Positions 1-7,079 of a DNA stretch of 17,094 bases are shown here, piece by piece (the first letter of the stretch is position 1; every line of letters begins with the position of its first letter). The translations under genes and the position numbers were made by a program. Source of the stretch: JBGZFC01 sp964346495 (GTDB lineage Bacteria; Bacteroidota; Bacteroidia; Bacteroidales; Dysgonomonadaceae); the NCBI GenBank assembly GCA_964346495.1, contig CAYFUW010000044.1:1-17094 (forward strand), in the 5' to 3' direction. The notes beneath the pieces were generated by a model. The model was not told the DNA's origin. It searched no databases and was given only the letters and a program-made list of their open reading frames with translations.

Positions 1-48
1 TTTTTCGATATGTAAGTAGCCGTTGTTTGAAATTAAACCACTTTGTGT

Positions 49-900
49 ATGAAATATAATGAATCTGTAATAATCCTCTCAGGAGGTTTGGGCAATCAGA
101 TGTTTCAGTACGCTCTCTATATAGCTATAAAAGAGAGAGAGAAAAAAGTCAGAATAGACTCGTCACGCTATTTTTTTCGAGAAATACACAACGGATATGA
201 GTTAAAAAGATGTTTTGGAATAAATGATTGTCCCGATAATTACAGTAAATTGCATTTGCTCTATTTTAGGTTTTTGACACGCTTCAAACCTAAATATCTC
301 TTTTTCGATGATATTTTGCAATATGACCCGAAAGTTTTTGATCTGCCAAAAAAATATATCTCAGGGTATTGGCAAAGCGAAAAATTCTTTATCAATATTG
401 AAGAAAAAGTGAGAGATGCATTTGCCTTCAAAAATATCGACTCGAAAAATCAGGCTGTTGCTGAAGAGATGAAGTCATGTACTTCTGTTTCGATACATAT
501 TCGTAGAGGTGATTATCTGGGTAATAGTGCTTATGAAAATATCTGCACCGAAAGTTATTACAAGGCAGCGATAGAGTTGTTGGTTGAAAAGATTGGTCGG
601 AAAGAGGATATTAAGTTTTATGTTTTTTCCGATGACAAAGAGTTTGCTGCCAAATTCGCAGAAAAAATGCATATTAGCAGCAAGTTGATAGACTTTAATA
701 GTGGTTCAGAAAGCTATAAAGATATGTACCTTATGAGTTGTTGCAAGCACAATATTGTAGCCAACAGTTCATTTAGTTGGTGGGGAGCGTGGTTAAATCC
801 AAATCAGCAGAAAATAGTTATAGCACCTAAAAAGTGGTATAATATTGAAGAGGAGGAGCGTTACAAAGATATTGTTCCCGAGAAGTGGATAAAAATTTGA
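49..900 (+). CDS. Alpha-1,2-fucosyltransferase, glycosyltransferase family 11
   Basis: The 283-residue product should move fucose from GDP-fucose onto galactose of a surface glycan in the cytoplasm. Seen directly: an N-terminal SGGLGNQMFQYA block (residues 11-22), the GDP-fucose motif HIRRGDY (150-156), FSDD (193-196) and NSSFSWWGAWLN (239-250). These are the hallmark blocks of GT11, in the right order, and the length is normal for bacterial members. There is no signal peptide or membrane helix. I chose the ATG at 49; a TTG two codons earlier only adds Met-Cys. No promoter was recognised in the 48 bases upstream, so the gene is probably read through from the left as the end of a capsule, O-antigen or glycoprotein-glycan locus (inference). 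The next gene, recR, has its own promoter, so the glycan locus likely ends here. The acceptor sugar cannot be told from sequence. Confidence 0.93.
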   Translation: MKYNESVIILSGGLGNQMFQYALYIAIKEREKKVRIDSSRYFFREIHNGYELKRCFGINDCPDNYSKLHLLYFRFLTRFKPKYLFFDDILQYDPKVFDLPKKYISGYWQSEKFFINIEEKVRDAFAFKNIDSKNQAVAEEMKSCTSVSIHIRRGDYLGNSAYENICTESYYKAAIELLVEKIGRKEDIKFYVFSDDKEFAAKFAEKMHISSKLIDFNSGSESYKDMYLMSCCKHNIVANSSFSWWGAWLNPNQQKIVIAPKKWYNIEEEERYKDIVPEKWIKI

Positions 901-925
901 AGGGAATATATACAAGTGCAAGATA

Positions 926-956
926 TTGCAAAATAGCTCGAAACTGCTTATCTTTG
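926..956 (+). promoter_or_regulatory. Bacteroidota-type promoter for recR
   Basis: A TTG at 926-928 (the -33 element) lies 20 bp before TATCTTTG at 949-956, an exact match to the -7 consensus TAnnTTTG of the Bacteroidota primary sigma factor. Transcription would start near 963, leaving a short leader before the recR ATG at 978. It separates the recR operon from the fucosyltransferase. Confidence 0.75.
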
Positions 957-977
957 CACACAATTTTTAGATATTGA

Positions 978-1604
978 ATGAGTTCCCAATATTCTTCCGT
1001 ATTACTTGAAAATGCCGTAAACGAATTTTCCAAACTTCCCGGAATAGGCAGGAAATCGGCTTTAAGACTTGTGCTGCATCTTCTTCGTCAAGATACATCG
1101 CAAGTTGAGGATTTTGCCGAAGCATTGTTGAAGCTGAAAAGGGAAGTAAAGCATTGTCGCACCTGTTTCAATATTTCCGATACCGAAGTTTGCAGCATCT
1201 GTTCCAACAATAGCAGAGACAGATCAGTAATCTGTGTCGTGGAAAATGTGCGTGAAGTAATGGCGGTTGAAAACACTATTCAATTTAAAGGCTTGTATCA
1301 TGTGTTGGGTGGAGTAATTTCGCCAATTGAAGGCATTTCGCCATCCGATTTGCAAATAGCGTCGCTCGAAGAACGAGTAAAAAAAGGCGATATAGAAGAG
1401 GTGATTTTGGCATTGAGCGCTACTATGGAGGGCGATACGACCAATTTCTATATTTATAAAAAACTTCAGCCATACAATGTAAAAGTGAGCATTATTGCTC
1501 GTGGAGTATCGGTTGGAAACGAGATAGAATATACAGATGAGATAACATTGGGACGTTCAATTTTGAACAGAACCCCTTTTGATGAAACATATAAACTACA
1601 GTAA
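978..1604 (+). CDS. recR: Recombination mediator RecR
   Basis: RecR works with RecO (and RecF) to load RecA onto SSB-coated single-stranded DNA at gaps. The 208-residue product shows the full family architecture: a helix-hairpin-helix LPGIGRKSA (20-28), a four-cysteine zinc finger with C60, C63, C72 and C75, a Toprim fold beginning at ICVVEN (85-90) with YHVLGG and the SPIEGISP loop (107-122), and the C-terminal block ARGVSVGNEIEYTDEITLGR (174-193). Length is close to the usual 198-205 residues. It is the first gene after the promoter at 926-956. The following membrane protein starts 5 bp after its stop, so the two are almost certainly cotranscribed. Confidence 0.97.
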   Translation: MSSQYSSVLLENAVNEFSKLPGIGRKSALRLVLHLLRQDTSQVEDFAEALLKLKREVKHCRTCFNISDTEVCSICSNNSRDRSVICVVENVREVMAVENTIQFKGLYHVLGGVISPIEGISPSDLQIASLEERVKKGDIEEVILALSATMEGDTTNFYIYKKLQPYNVKVSIIARGVSVGNEIEYTDEITLGRSILNRTPFDETYKLQ

Positions 1605-1609
1605 TAAAA

Positions 1610-2077
1610 ATGGGAAATAGTCAGGAATATAGAACGATGATAAGTTTGAAAAAACACTTCTACATACATGTATCAGTTATGATATTATTGTTTTTATTGA
1701 TTTTTTTCGATATTATACAGTTGCCTGACTTTTCTTCGAGTATAGGTTTAACGGTACAAACTTATACTATTATGCTTACGCTTATTGCATTGCCGGGAGC
1801 TTTAAAACTTTATTCGGTAAATGTCAAAAAAAAGCAGACTGAGGATAAAGATAAAACAGTTAAGTATTTCCGAAAAGTATTTTTTCAGCGTCTCTATATA
1901 GTCGCTTTTTCAGCAGTACTTAATATGTTGCTTTTTGGTTTTACTCGTGTTCAGAATTATGCCTGGCTTGCGTTAATATCTTTTTTGGTTTATGCTTTTT
2001 GTATGCCACGAGAAGATGATTTGCATAATCTGTATCCAAAATCAATAGAAAGTAGCGATGAGGATAAAACAGAGTAA
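1610..2077 (+). CDS. Four-helix membrane protein of unknown function
   Basis: I do not recognise a functional family. The 155-residue product has four hydrophobic segments at about residues 17-37, 46-68, 93-112 and 116-133, a basic loop between helices 2 and 3 (KKKQTEDKDKT), and an acidic tail ending SSDEDKTE. There is no signal peptide with a cleavage site, so it is probably an inner-membrane protein. No catalytic motif is visible. Proteins of this kind follow recR in other Bacteroidales as far as I recall, which suggests a conserved but uncharacterised partner. Start: the ATG at 1610, 5 bp after the recR stop. Other in-frame ATG codons lie at 1637 (residue 10) and 1679 (residue 24), and either could be the true start. 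Confidence 0.8.
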   Translation: MGNSQEYRTMISLKKHFYIHVSVMILLFLLIFFDIIQLPDFSSSIGLTVQTYTIMLTLIALPGALKLYSVNVKKKQTEDKDKTVKYFRKVFFQRLYIVAFSAVLNMLLFGFTRVQNYAWLALISFLVYAFCMPREDDLHNLYPKSIESSDEDKTE

Positions 2078-2143
2078 GATTTTATAATAAAATTAGTTTA
2101 GTATAATAGACACACAAAATATAAAAATAGAGGGAAATAATTT

Positions 2144-2566
2144 ATGGTAATAGCAGTAGATTTTGACGGAACCATCGTAGAGCATGAGTATCCTTTAATT
2201 GGCAAACCGATACCATTTGCAATAGAAACGCTTCTACAACTACAAAAAGATCAACACAGACTTATTCTGTGGACTGTGCGCGAAGGCGAATTGTTGGAGG
2301 AAGCTTTGGCATATTGTGCCCAAAGAGGACTCTATTTTTACGCGGCAAACGAAAACTATCCCGGTGAAGATAGAACAAAAACAGGCAGAAAACTAGGTGC
2401 CGATATGTTTATTGATGACCGTAATTTAGGTGGTTTGCCCGATTGGGGCGTGATATACAATGCCGTAAAAGCAACCGAAGCAGGAGAGAGTGCTTACCAG
2501 GTTATCATGTCGGCAGAACATAACACACCTACCAAAAAGAGAAGAGGTCTTTTTTCAAGAAGATAA
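2144..2566 (+). CDS. Small HAD-fold hydrolase (BT0820-like)
   Basis: A 140-residue single-domain HAD superfamily protein, probably a cytoplasmic phosphatase or hydrolase of unknown substrate. Visible motifs: motif I DFDGT (6-10) with nucleophile D6 and general acid D8; motif II threonine in LWTVREG (42-48, T44); a candidate motif III lysine at K79 or K83; and motif IV IDD (90-92). There is little room for a cap domain, so it is a minimal HAD of the kind seen widely in Bacteroides. The C-terminal tail TKKRRGLFSRR is strongly basic. A 66-bp AT-rich gap precedes it, without a recognisable TAnnTTTG element, so it is likely transcribed from upstream. It ends 13 bp before the glycosyltransferase. 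Substrate and role are not predictable from sequence. Confidence 0.85.
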   Translation: MVIAVDFDGTIVEHEYPLIGKPIPFAIETLLQLQKDQHRLILWTVREGELLEEALAYCAQRGLYFYAANENYPGEDRTKTGRKLGADMFIDDRNLGGLPDWGVIYNAVKATEAGESAYQVIMSAEHNTPTKKRRGLFSRR

Positions 2567-2579
2567 TTAAGATTAAGTA

Positions 2580-3608
2580 ATGTGTAAGATATCGATAATC
2601 ATTGTCAATTATAATGTCAAATATTTTTTGGAGCAGTGTTTGCTTTCGATAGAGAAATCGAACTTACCGTTCCCGATAGAGACATTTGTAGTTGATAATG
2701 CTTCAAGTGATAATTCCGTAGAATATTTGCGTGAAAGGTTTCCTGAAGTAAAATATATAGCAAATAAGAAAAACTATGGTTTCTCAACAGCCAATAATAT
2801 GGCTATAAAGCAAGCCAAAGGGGACTATATATTGTTGTTAAATCCTGACACGGTGGTGGGTGAAAATGTATTGGTGAATGTTGCCAATCACATGGACGAA
2901 AATCCCAAAATCGGAGCATGTGGCGTAAAAATGATAAACGGGAAGGGAGAGTTCCTTGTAGAATCGAAACGTGGATTTCCAACACCATGGGCATCATTTT
3001 GCAAAATATTTGGATTGTCGAGAATGTTTCCGCACACAAAATTTTTCGATAGTTATAATCTGGGTTATCTCGATAAAGATGAACCGCATCAGATAACGAT
3101 TCTATCGGGTGCTTTTATGTTTATGCGAAAGGAAGCGTTAGAGAAAGCGGGATTACTGGACGAAACTTTCTTTATGTACGGCGAAGATATCGACCTGTCG
3201 TACCGTATCACCCAAGCCGGATTTATCAACTACTATCTGCCCGAAACAATAATACACTACAAAGGGGAAAGCACCGATAAAGGCGATGTGCGATATGTAA
3301 GAGTTTTTTATAAGGCAATGGAGATATTTTATAAAAAGCATTACAGCACACACAGTAGAGTATTTGCATATTTAGTTCAAAGAGCCATCAATTTCCACGC
3401 AAACTACTCAAAAAAGAGCTGGTTGCTATTGCCTAAAAAGAAGAGACCGGCACCACTGCCAGAAGTTGTTTTAAGCAGAGAAAAACAGACTTTCGGTCAA
3501 ATTATAGACTATATGAGCAAATCTGCCGGACAAGCGGAGTTTCTTATCTATTCTCCTGAAACAAAGATTGCTATAGGTAGCAGCAGGGTAAAACTAGAAA
3601 ATGAGTGA
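2580..3608 (+). CDS. Glycosyltransferase family 2 (rhamnosyltransferase-like)
   Basis: A 342-residue GT-A fold transferase, expected to add a sugar from a nucleotide donor to a lipid-linked or surface glycan at the cytoplasmic face. Seen: the opening strand ISIIIVNYN (4-12), VVDNASSDNS (37-46), the metal/nucleotide site LLNPDT (86-91), and the acceptor/base region FFMYGEDIDLSYRITQAGF (197-215). It has the layout of the WbbL/rhamnosyltransferase branch of GT2. After about residue 260 comes a tail of roughly 80 residues, rich in Lys and Pro and then a small mixed segment, which I cannot assign. There is no transmembrane segment. The last 8 bp overlap the next gene, so the two are probably translationally coupled. 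The sugar specificity is not determinable here. Confidence 0.92.
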   Translation: MCKISIIIVNYNVKYFLEQCLLSIEKSNLPFPIETFVVDNASSDNSVEYLRERFPEVKYIANKKNYGFSTANNMAIKQAKGDYILLLNPDTVVGENVLVNVANHMDENPKIGACGVKMINGKGEFLVESKRGFPTPWASFCKIFGLSRMFPHTKFFDSYNLGYLDKDEPHQITILSGAFMFMRKEALEKAGLLDETFFMYGEDIDLSYRITQAGFINYYLPETIIHYKGESTDKGDVRYVRVFYKAMEIFYKKHYSTHSRVFAYLVQRAINFHANYSKKSWLLLPKKKRPAPLPEVVLSREKQTFGQIIDYMSKSAGQAEFLIYSPETKIAIGSSRVKLENE

Positions 3609-4140
3609 TTTTTTTCAAAATAGGTCAATCTATCTTCGTGCTCTCGAACCGGAAGATATAGACACACTTTACAAGTGGGAAAACAAGACTGAATTTTGGA
3701 GCCAGGGTGCCACTATGCAACCTTTTTCCCGATATGCTATCAGGCAATACGTTATCGATTCAGTTGGAGGTATATTCGAAACTAAGCAGTTGAGAATGAT
3801 GATTGTTGATAAAGAAAGCAGGGAGAGTGTCGGCACAATAGACCTTTACGATTTCGATATTCATCATAAACGGGCAGGTATTGGTATTCTTACATATACT
3901 CCGTTTCAAAGAAGAGGTTATGCTCTTGAAGCACTCGAGTGTATGGAAAAATATGCGTTTAATCATTTGAAACTAAATCAAATATATGCATACATTTCTA
4001 TTGAGAACGAACCGAGTAAAGCTCTTTTTACAAAAGCAGGATTTGCAAATGTAGCCACTCTGAAAAAGTGGATTTCGTTAGAATCGGGCTACTCCGATGT
4101 GTTTGTAATGCAAAAAATAAATCCAAACGAACAGAAATAA
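3601..4140 (+). CDS. GNAT family N-acetyltransferase (RimJ/RimL/SpeG-like)
   Basis: A 179-residue acetyl-CoA-dependent acetyltransferase. The N-terminal IYLRALEPEDI (10-20) is typical of the RimJ/RimL-like branch. The pyrophosphate-binding loop is QRRGYA (103-108), followed by helix ALECMEKYAF, and the conserved strand-loop ISIENEPSKALFTKAGF (132-148) carries the Asn and Phe that close the CoA pocket. The start codon lies inside the end of the glycosyltransferase gene (ATG at 3601, 8-bp overlap). Substrate could be a polyamine, a protein N-terminus or an amino sugar. The coupling to a glycosyltransferase makes a sugar-related substrate worth considering, but this is inference only. Confidence 0.9.
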   Translation: MSDFFQNRSIYLRALEPEDIDTLYKWENKTEFWSQGATMQPFSRYAIRQYVIDSVGGIFETKQLRMMIVDKESRESVGTIDLYDFDIHHKRAGIGILTYTPFQRRGYALEALECMEKYAFNHLKLNQIYAYISIENEPSKALFTKAGFANVATLKKWISLESGYSDVFVMQKINPNEQK

Positions 4141-4141
4141 A

Positions 4142-4705
4142 ATGCAGGAAGATATTAAGAAAGCATGCGAAATAATGCAGCAAGGTGGCGTTATTTTGTA
4201 TCCAACAGATACGGTGTGGGGTATCGGGTGCGATGCTACCAATTGCGATGCGGTAGAACGTGTATTCCAAATAAAAAGACGTGCCGACAAGAAAGCGATG
4301 CTGGTACTGCTCGACAATCCTGCAAAACTGCAAACTTACGTGCAAGAAGTTCCCGATATTGCATGGGATTTGATTGATTTGACCGACACTCCTTTAACTA
4401 TTATATACGAAGGAGCCAAAAACCTGGCACCCAATCTTGTTTCGGAAGATGGCAGTATAGGCATCAGAATTACCGACGAACTTTTTTCGAAAGAGCTTTG
4501 CAAGCAGTTTAGAAAACCTATCGTTTCTACATCGGCAAACGAAAGTGGTGTTGCAACTCCTTTGTCTTTCAAAGAGATAAACGACGAAATAAAACAGTCT
4601 GTCGATTATATTGTACAATACCGTCAAAAGGATAAAACCAAAGCCAAACCGTCGGGTATCATCAAGCTGCAGAAAGATGGTACGATAAATATTATTCGGA
4701 AGTAA
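4142..4705 (+). CDS. tsaC: L-threonylcarbamoyladenylate synthase (Sua5/YciO/YrdC family)
   Basis: Makes threonylcarbamoyl-AMP from threonine, bicarbonate and ATP, the first step of the universal t6A37 modification of ANN-decoding tRNAs; the product is passed to the TsaD complex. The 187-residue protein is the short YrdC-domain form without the Sua5 C-terminal domain. Motifs: PTDTVWGIG (21-29), the KRR of the nucleotide site (45-47), STSANESG (129-136) and PSGIIKL (170-176). It starts 1 bp after the upstream stop and is the last gene of the recR run. A YciO-type paralogue of unknown function is an alternative, but the complete motif set favours TsaC. Beyond the stop lies a repeat-filled convergent gap, with no obvious intrinsic terminator. 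Confidence 0.92.
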   Translation: MQEDIKKACEIMQQGGVILYPTDTVWGIGCDATNCDAVERVFQIKRRADKKAMLVLLDNPAKLQTYVQEVPDIAWDLIDLTDTPLTIIYEGAKNLAPNLVSEDGSIGIRITDELFSKELCKQFRKPIVSTSANESGVATPLSFKEINDEIKQSVDYIVQYRQKDKTKAKPSGIIKLQKDGTINIIRK

Positions 4706-4709
4706 ATGG

Positions 4710-4951
4710 GTTACGTGTTGCGAGTTACGTGTTGCGCGTAGTTGAGGTGATGTTAGTTATTCTTGTCATTTTGAACGAAGTGAAAAATCTATTTCATTGA
4801 CTCTGGTGATAGTGCATTGTGTATTGAAACCGCAATACCCTCTTAGCGAACTTCGCATGAAGCAAAAAAACATCAGGAATGCAAATCCATCCGACGTCTC
4901 AATAAGTCTTTAAAAATTATGCACAATGCGGATTTTATAACCGCAATGTGC
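4710..4951 (+). repeat. Composite dispersed repeat, copy 1
   Basis: This non-coding stretch fills most of the gap between tsaC and comF. Segments in order: a 13-base direct repeat gttacgtgttgcg at 4710-4722 and 4724-4736; segment A (4731-4806), which includes tcattttgaacgaagtg; a short remnant (4807-4821); segment B (4822-4896), with ccctcttagcg and gcaaatcc; and a hairpin (4921-4951). Segments A and B match the reverse complement of 15481-15574 and 15354-15423 at most positions. I recognise the tcattttgaacgaag core as like a repeat scattered in many Bacteroidota genomes (recall, not checked). No ORF in it looks real. Confidence 0.8.
4921..4951. repeat. Imperfect inverted repeat (hairpin), copy 1
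   Basis: Arms gcacaatgcgg (4921-4931) and ccgcaatgtgc (4941-4951) pair over 11 positions with a single A-A mismatch and a 9-nt AT loop. The same arms with the same mismatch recur at 15448-15479. It is not followed by a T-run, so it is not a typical terminator. Confidence 0.75.
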
Positions 4952-4988
4952 TTTCACCCAGTCACGCTGTCTCCCACTCACCCTCTCT

Positions 4989-5033
4989 ACAAGTCTCTAA
5001 GTCTTCCTCTCCTAGTCACTAAGTCGCTTCTCC
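4989..5033. repeat. Degenerate short tandem array (ctaagtc units)
   Basis: The + strand shows repeated variants of aagtc/tagtc separated by ctct or ac: caagtctctaagtc, then cctagtcactaagtcgc. Units are about 7-9 nt and imperfect. On the comF coding strand the array reads gacttagtgactagg and supplies the comF stop codon. Confidence 0.6.
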
Positions 5034-5714
5034 CAACGCAGCAACACTTATCTTTATATCAGGAGTTTGCATCAGTGCCGATGCGCAAGCTTCTATTGTT
5101 GAGCCGGTTGTGATTACGTCATCGACCAAAAGAATATGGCAATTTGCATATCTCGATGGGTCTTTTAAATCGAAAATACCTTTTACATTTTCCCATCTTT
5201 GCGATTTGGTTCTTTTTGTTTGTGTAGGATTTGAGATTGTTCTTACTAAATTGTCGGTTGAGAGAGGTATTCCGGTGGTTTGAGAGAGACCTTTTGCAAT
5301 CATTTCAGATTGATTGTAGCCGCGCAGCTTCTCTTTTTCGGGATGTAACGGTACGGGAACGATAAAATCTATTGTGCTGATAAAGTCGCTATCAATCAAA
5401 TCTTTTCCATAGATTTTTCCGAGCAGTATTCCCAAGTTTTTTCCATTATTATATTTAAGGTTGTGTATAAGTGGTGGCAACATTCCCTCCTTTGTGTAAA
5501 AACAGAATGTTGCTATTCTCTCGAAAGGGAACCGTCCCCACAGTCTGTCTTCAATAAGGTTATGTGTTTCGAGGTAATTGTTAGTTCGTGGCAATTGATA
5601 CAAACACTGCAAGCAAACCGATTCTTCATCTGTTATCAGTTTGGAGTGACAAATCAGGCAACAATTCGGATAGAATAGATTCTGAAACTCTTTTATTATG
5701 TTACGCAGTTTCAT
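5019..5714 (-). CDS. comF: ComF family phosphoribosyltransferase-like protein
   Basis: A 231-residue cytoplasmic protein of the ComF/GntX family, linked to DNA uptake in competent bacteria and in Helicobacter and Bacillus to handling incoming single strands; in Bacteroidales the role is untested. It shows an N-terminal zinc finger (C18/C19, C22, C34, C37), PVPLHPEKEKLRGYNQ (120-135), which is diagnostic of the family, and the PRPP-binding loop ILLVDDVITTGST (194-206). It is the last gene of prmC-recX-comF and overlaps recX by 4 bp (ATGA). The extreme C-terminus (about GEAT) and the TAG stop are written in the repeat array at 4989-5033, so the native end may have been altered. The PRPP loop and core are intact. 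Confidence 0.92.
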   Translation of the reverse strand: MKLRNIIKEFQNLFYPNCCLICHSKLITDEESVCLQCLYQLPRTNNYLETHNLIEDRLWGRFPFERIATFCFYTKEGMLPPLIHNLKYNNGKNLGILLGKIYGKDLIDSDFISTIDFIVPVPLHPEKEKLRGYNQSEMIAKGLSQTTGIPLSTDNLVRTISNPTQTKRTKSQRWENVKGIFDLKDPSRYANCHILLVDDVITTGSTIEACASALMQTPDIKISVAALGEAT

Positions 5715-6190
5715 TCGCTATAAATTTGATTTACAACCTTTATTACATCTCTCATTTCAAACCCCCTGCCGAGAGCAAAACGTATCAGCTTGTTTCTATT
5801 TTCGAAAACATTTTCACCACGAATGCTTTTTGCTTTTTTCTCCAACAGTGGTTTTAGTTCGTCAATCAGATTTTTATCGGGAATATCCGCGAAAACTTCA
5901 TCAACTATTTGTCTTTCAATCTCTTTTTGTTGTAGAGCGAACGCTATTTTTGTTTTCCCCCATTTGTTGAATTTCAGCTTGTCGTTTATAAAACTTCGGG
6001 CATAACGTCTGTCATCGATAAATTTGTTTTTTTGAAGTAGAGATATTATTTCAGATATTTGATTTTCCGGCACAGTTTTTCTCTGTAGGCTGCGTTTTAT
6101 ATCGAATGTGCAACACTCTTTTGCAGAGCATTTTCGAGCCATAGAGGCATAAATCTTCTTGATATCTATTTTCTTCTCTTCCTTTTCCAT
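5711..6190 (-). CDS. recX: Regulatory protein RecX
   Basis: RecX binds RecA filaments and limits RecA recombinase and coprotease activity. The 159-residue product has the family's three-helix tandem-repeat pattern. The most diagnostic stretches are KFIDDRRYARSFINDK (56-71) and KWGKTKIAFALQQK (76-89); a third repeat near the C-terminus ends GRGFEMRDVIKVV. Length is normal. The N-terminus carries CSAKECC (21-27), a small cysteine cluster that I do not associate with the family. It starts 17 bp after the prmC stop, and its own stop overlaps the comF start as ATGA, so translation of comF is probably coupled to it. recA is not in this window. Confidence 0.93.
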   Translation of the reverse strand: MEKEEKKIDIKKIYASMARKCSAKECCTFDIKRSLQRKTVPENQISEIISLLQKNKFIDDRRYARSFINDKLKFNKWGKTKIAFALQQKEIERQIVDEVFADIPDKNLIDELKPLLEKKAKSIRGENVFENRNKLIRFALGRGFEMRDVIKVVNQIYSE

Positions 6191-6207
6191 GATTTTTAGA
6201 TTCAGTT

Positions 6208-7047
6208 TCAGTCAATTATGGCGTGCACCATTCTTTGATTTTGTGAAATATCTTTTTTTAGTTCAACATGCGAAAGACCTTTCTCTTTCAGCATTCTTTC
6301 AATCTCTTCGCCTTTTGCTCTGTTGATTTCGAAATAGAGCGAGCCGTTCGATGCGAGGTTTTGGAGTGCAAAATCGGCAATTTTATTATAAAAAACAAGA
6401 GGGTTGTTATCTTCTACAAAAAGCGCCTGATGAGGTTCAAAGTTCAACACGTTTTCTTCCATTTTCTGTTTTTCGGACTCGGTAATATAGGGTGGATTGC
6501 TGACTATTATATCCCATTTTTTGTCAGAAAAATTGCAGTTCAGAATATCTACTTTTTCGAAAGTGACATTTACATTGTTCTTTTTCGCATTCTCTTTGGC
6601 AACGGCAAGTGCATCTGCTGAAATATCCCAGGCAGATACTTTTGCATTGTGGATGTGTTTTACCAATGATATTGCAATACAGCCACTTCCGGTACCAATA
6701 TCCAGAATGTTACCCGACAAATCGGCATGATTGGAAATGATCCATTCTACCAACTCTTCAGTTTCGGGTCGTGGTATCAGAACGGAACTATTTACCGAAA
6801 AAGAGAGTCCGAAAAACTCGGTTTTTCCCAAAATATATTGAATTGGCTCATAATTTTTTAGCCGAGCTATAATTTCATTTAGTTTTGATCTATCGGAACG
6901 AGATAAATTGTTAATTTTGCAAGTTACAATATCCGAATATGAGATATGAAACTCATCTTCAAAGATCACTCTTATCAGCGCACTTACTTCTGTAGGTGTG
7001 TAGATTGCAGATAGTTCTTCTCTGATTTGTTTGATGATTGTTTGCAT
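6208..7047 (-). CDS. prmC: Peptide chain release factor N5-glutamine methyltransferase PrmC
   Basis: Methylates the glutamine of the GGQ motif in release factors RF1 and RF2, using S-adenosylmethionine, which raises termination efficiency. The 279-residue protein has the N-terminal helical RF-recognition domain with EPIQYILG (67-74) and LIPRPETEELV (90-100), the SAM-binding motif DIGTGSGCIA (116-125), an acidic residue in AWDISADAL (D141), and the catalytic NPPYI (184-188) that holds the target glutamine. Everything expected is present. It is the first gene of a leftward operon with recX and comF, transcribed divergently from ribD. A TAnnTTTG element at 7065-7072 on its strand would give a leader of only about ten bases. 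Confidence 0.96.
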   Translation of the reverse strand: MQTIIKQIREELSAIYTPTEVSALIRVIFEDEFHISYSDIVTCKINNLSRSDRSKLNEIIARLKNYEPIQYILGKTEFFGLSFSVNSSVLIPRPETEELVEWIISNHADLSGNILDIGTGSGCIAISLVKHIHNAKVSAWDISADALAVAKENAKKNNVNVTFEKVDILNCNFSDKKWDIIVSNPPYITESEKQKMEENVLNFEPHQALFVEDNNPLVFYNKIADFALQNLASNGSLYFEINRAKGEEIERMLKEKGLSHVELKKDISQNQRMVHAIID

Positions 7048-7064
7048 ATTGATTTGATAAAAAA

Positions 7065-7072
7065 CAAAGGTA
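7065..7072 (-). promoter_or_regulatory. Probable -7 element for the prmC-recX-comF operon
   Basis: The minus strand reads TACCTTTG here, an exact TAnnTTTG match. The -33 region would fall inside the first codons of ribD, where I see no clear TTG. Transcription would start around 7058, about 11 bases before the prmC ATG. Confidence 0.55.
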
Positions 7073-7079
7073 TAAAAAA

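Noticed and set aside
1..42. A possible end of an upstream gene (in-frame ...FFDM then TAA at 13-15)
   Set aside because: Four codons are too few to support a gene call, and any frame would show something similar by chance.
4710..5033. CRISPR array in the repeat-rich gap
   Set aside because: The repeats are short, degenerate and unevenly spaced, with no constant repeat-spacer pattern and no cas genes.
4919..5113. Rightward 64-codon reading frame in the tsaC-comF gap
   Set aside because: It runs through the repeats and into the antisense strand of comF, has a low-complexity product and no start signal.
5463..6005. Several rightward reading frames of 70-90 codons opposite comF and recX
   Set aside because: They mirror well-supported genes on the other strand and show no recognisable domain.
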